Part shown: one piece after another, positions 62,826 through 64,000 of the stretch
How positions within the stretch are numbered: position 1 is the first letter of the stretch
How the letters are laid out: each line of letters begins with the position of its first letter
Translations under genes and position numbers: made by a program
The notes under the pieces: model-generated
The model's database searches: none
What the model saw: only the letters and a program-made list of their open reading frames with translations
Told to the model about the DNA's origin: nothing
Source: Atrichornis clamosus
Taxonomy: Eukaryota > Chordata > Aves > Passeriformes > Menuridae
Length of the DNA: 64,000 nt
Direction: 5' to 3'
Assembly (NCBI GenBank): GCA_013400975.1
Contig: WBMZ01008674.1
Span: 1-64,000 of the forward strand

Positions 62826-64000
62826 CTTCTGGACATGTTACAGACACCAAAAAGTCCTCCACATGCTGTTGGGAGCTGTTCCCTGCCTCACATGCTGCCA
62901 TGTTCTGGTGGGTGCAGGGCTCTGCAGAGGGGACAAACTTGTCCCCTCCCTGTGAGCCAGGGGCTGGACCTGCGTCTGAACCTGTCGCCTGTTGGGTTGG
63001 TAAGGCAAGTACAGGAGCTTTTCCTTCCACCCTGGAATCACACACTACACCAGGTCTGCTTGGCTTTAGTTTTATGCTAGTTTATGGTTGAGCAGCAAGG
63101 TGCAGAGGTTCCAGAAGTGAGGAAGCCCATACTTCACTGACGTCCCACCTGTGCCTCTGGAGCTAGCTCACAGTCACCCTGATTTATCACTGCTATTTTT
63201 CTCTGCTCTGGAAGAACTCTGTTCTGCCAGGAGGCAGGGAGATAATTTACAGCAGGTAAGAACCAAATTCAAAGTCCCGGTATAACAGGTAAAATGATAG
63301 CAGAAAATAATAATTACTATTAGTGGCAATAATTTAGATAGCTGTTTTCTATGAAAGAGTTGCAATTGTATTCCCAGACTGGGAGCACTGTGGGGCACAG
63401 GTGAAACTTGTCTTGACAAGCTCAGAGTCAATAAAAAACAAGTAGGAAGTAAATTCCTCATTCAGAGCTGGATGAAATTCAGCCAAGGATGAGTCTAGGC
63501 TGGTCCTGACTCATGAATAAGAACAAGACTCATTATTCTGTCACATCACATCCTGTGTCTGCAAGTGAAGGGGATGTGCAAATTAAGCAAAATTAAGCAA
63601 AATAGTAACAGTGATATCAGGTTTGAAGGTTCCAGGACCTCTGTGTGATAACCAGGGTCCCTTCAAAATACTGTGATGAGTCCTACCAGGGCAGCTGTGG
63701 GATGTGGGTCTTTCAAAGCTGTTTTTTTAAGAGCAAAGAGAAGAAAGAGTTTCTGTGGAGTGTGAAGGAGAAGACTAACCCACACAGGCCCATCATGGCT
63801 TGCTCCCAATACTCCCCATTTAGTGCACTTCGTGCAGTTTGGTTTTGTCAAGTCACGTTTCCAGAATTTGGATCTCTATGAGGGATGGAGAGGCCCAGCG
63901 GGACACAGTCATTTCTTTCCTGACTGATGCTCTCCCTGGCATGCCCAGTGAATCATCAAAATGCTTTCTGACACAGAAAAAAAAAAATCCTATTTCAGGG

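Larger units (their letters stand above)
56793..64000. other. Downstream region of CARD19
   Basis: These 7.2 kb contain the CARD19 3' UTR, at least four CR1 fragments, a 23-bp minisatellite and an assembly duplication. No exon of NINJ1, the expected next gene on the - strand, was found: its two hydrophobic helices and conserved core do not appear in any minus frame here. If present, it starts after base 64000. Confidence 0.7.

Overview
The window looks like ordinary nuclear DNA from a bird. About twenty fragments of the avian/reptilian CR1 LINE are scattered through it in both orientations. They carry the typical 3' end, with phrases such as 'gaggccctggcacaggttgcccagagaagctgtggctgcccc' broken by divergence, and end in attctgtgattc-like octamers. 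A solo LTR of a type common in songbird genomes supports a passerine source, but that is an inference. Two spliced protein-coding genes, both on the + strand, account for all the coding sequence I can defend.

Gene 1 is SUSD3 (bases 81-30669, five coding exons, 267 residues). A CpG island with GC boxes surrounds exon 1. Exon 2 encodes one sushi/CCP module, exon 3 the transmembrane helix, and exons 4 and 5 the cytoplasmic tail. All splice junctions have GT/AG ends and the phases join without a break. Intron 1 (14.6 kb) holds a perfect 9-unit TTAGGG block. Intron 4 (10.9 kb) holds a sequencing gap next to an LTR-like segment. A canonical AATAAA follows the stop by about 165 bases.

The interval from about 30.85 to 41.0 kb is intergenic and dense in CR1 pieces. 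It also contains one moderately CpG-rich stretch (about 37.1-38.3 kb) with an exon-like segment.

Gene 2 is CARD19, also called BinCARD or C9orf89 (bases 41312-56792, six coding exons, 182 residues). A second strong CpG island surrounds its first exon, which carries only seven coding bases. Exons 2 and 3 encode the CARD fold, exon 4 a linker, exon 5 the membrane anchor and exon 6 the conserved C-terminal tail. A 932-bp minus-oriented solo LTR sits in intron 2.

From about 57.1 kb to the end I find no coding exon. There are CR1 fragments, a small minisatellite, and a perfect 129-bp direct duplication around a single N that is most likely an assembly error. In mammals the order is FGD3-SUSD3-CARD19-NINJ1, so this block is conserved synteny. 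FGD3 would lie before base 1, and NINJ1 would be expected after base 64000 on the - strand. I found no new biological system. The most useful leads are the alternative splicing potential at CARD19 exon 3, the interstitial telomeric block, the solo LTR, the gap-associated LTR-like segment and the assembly duplication.
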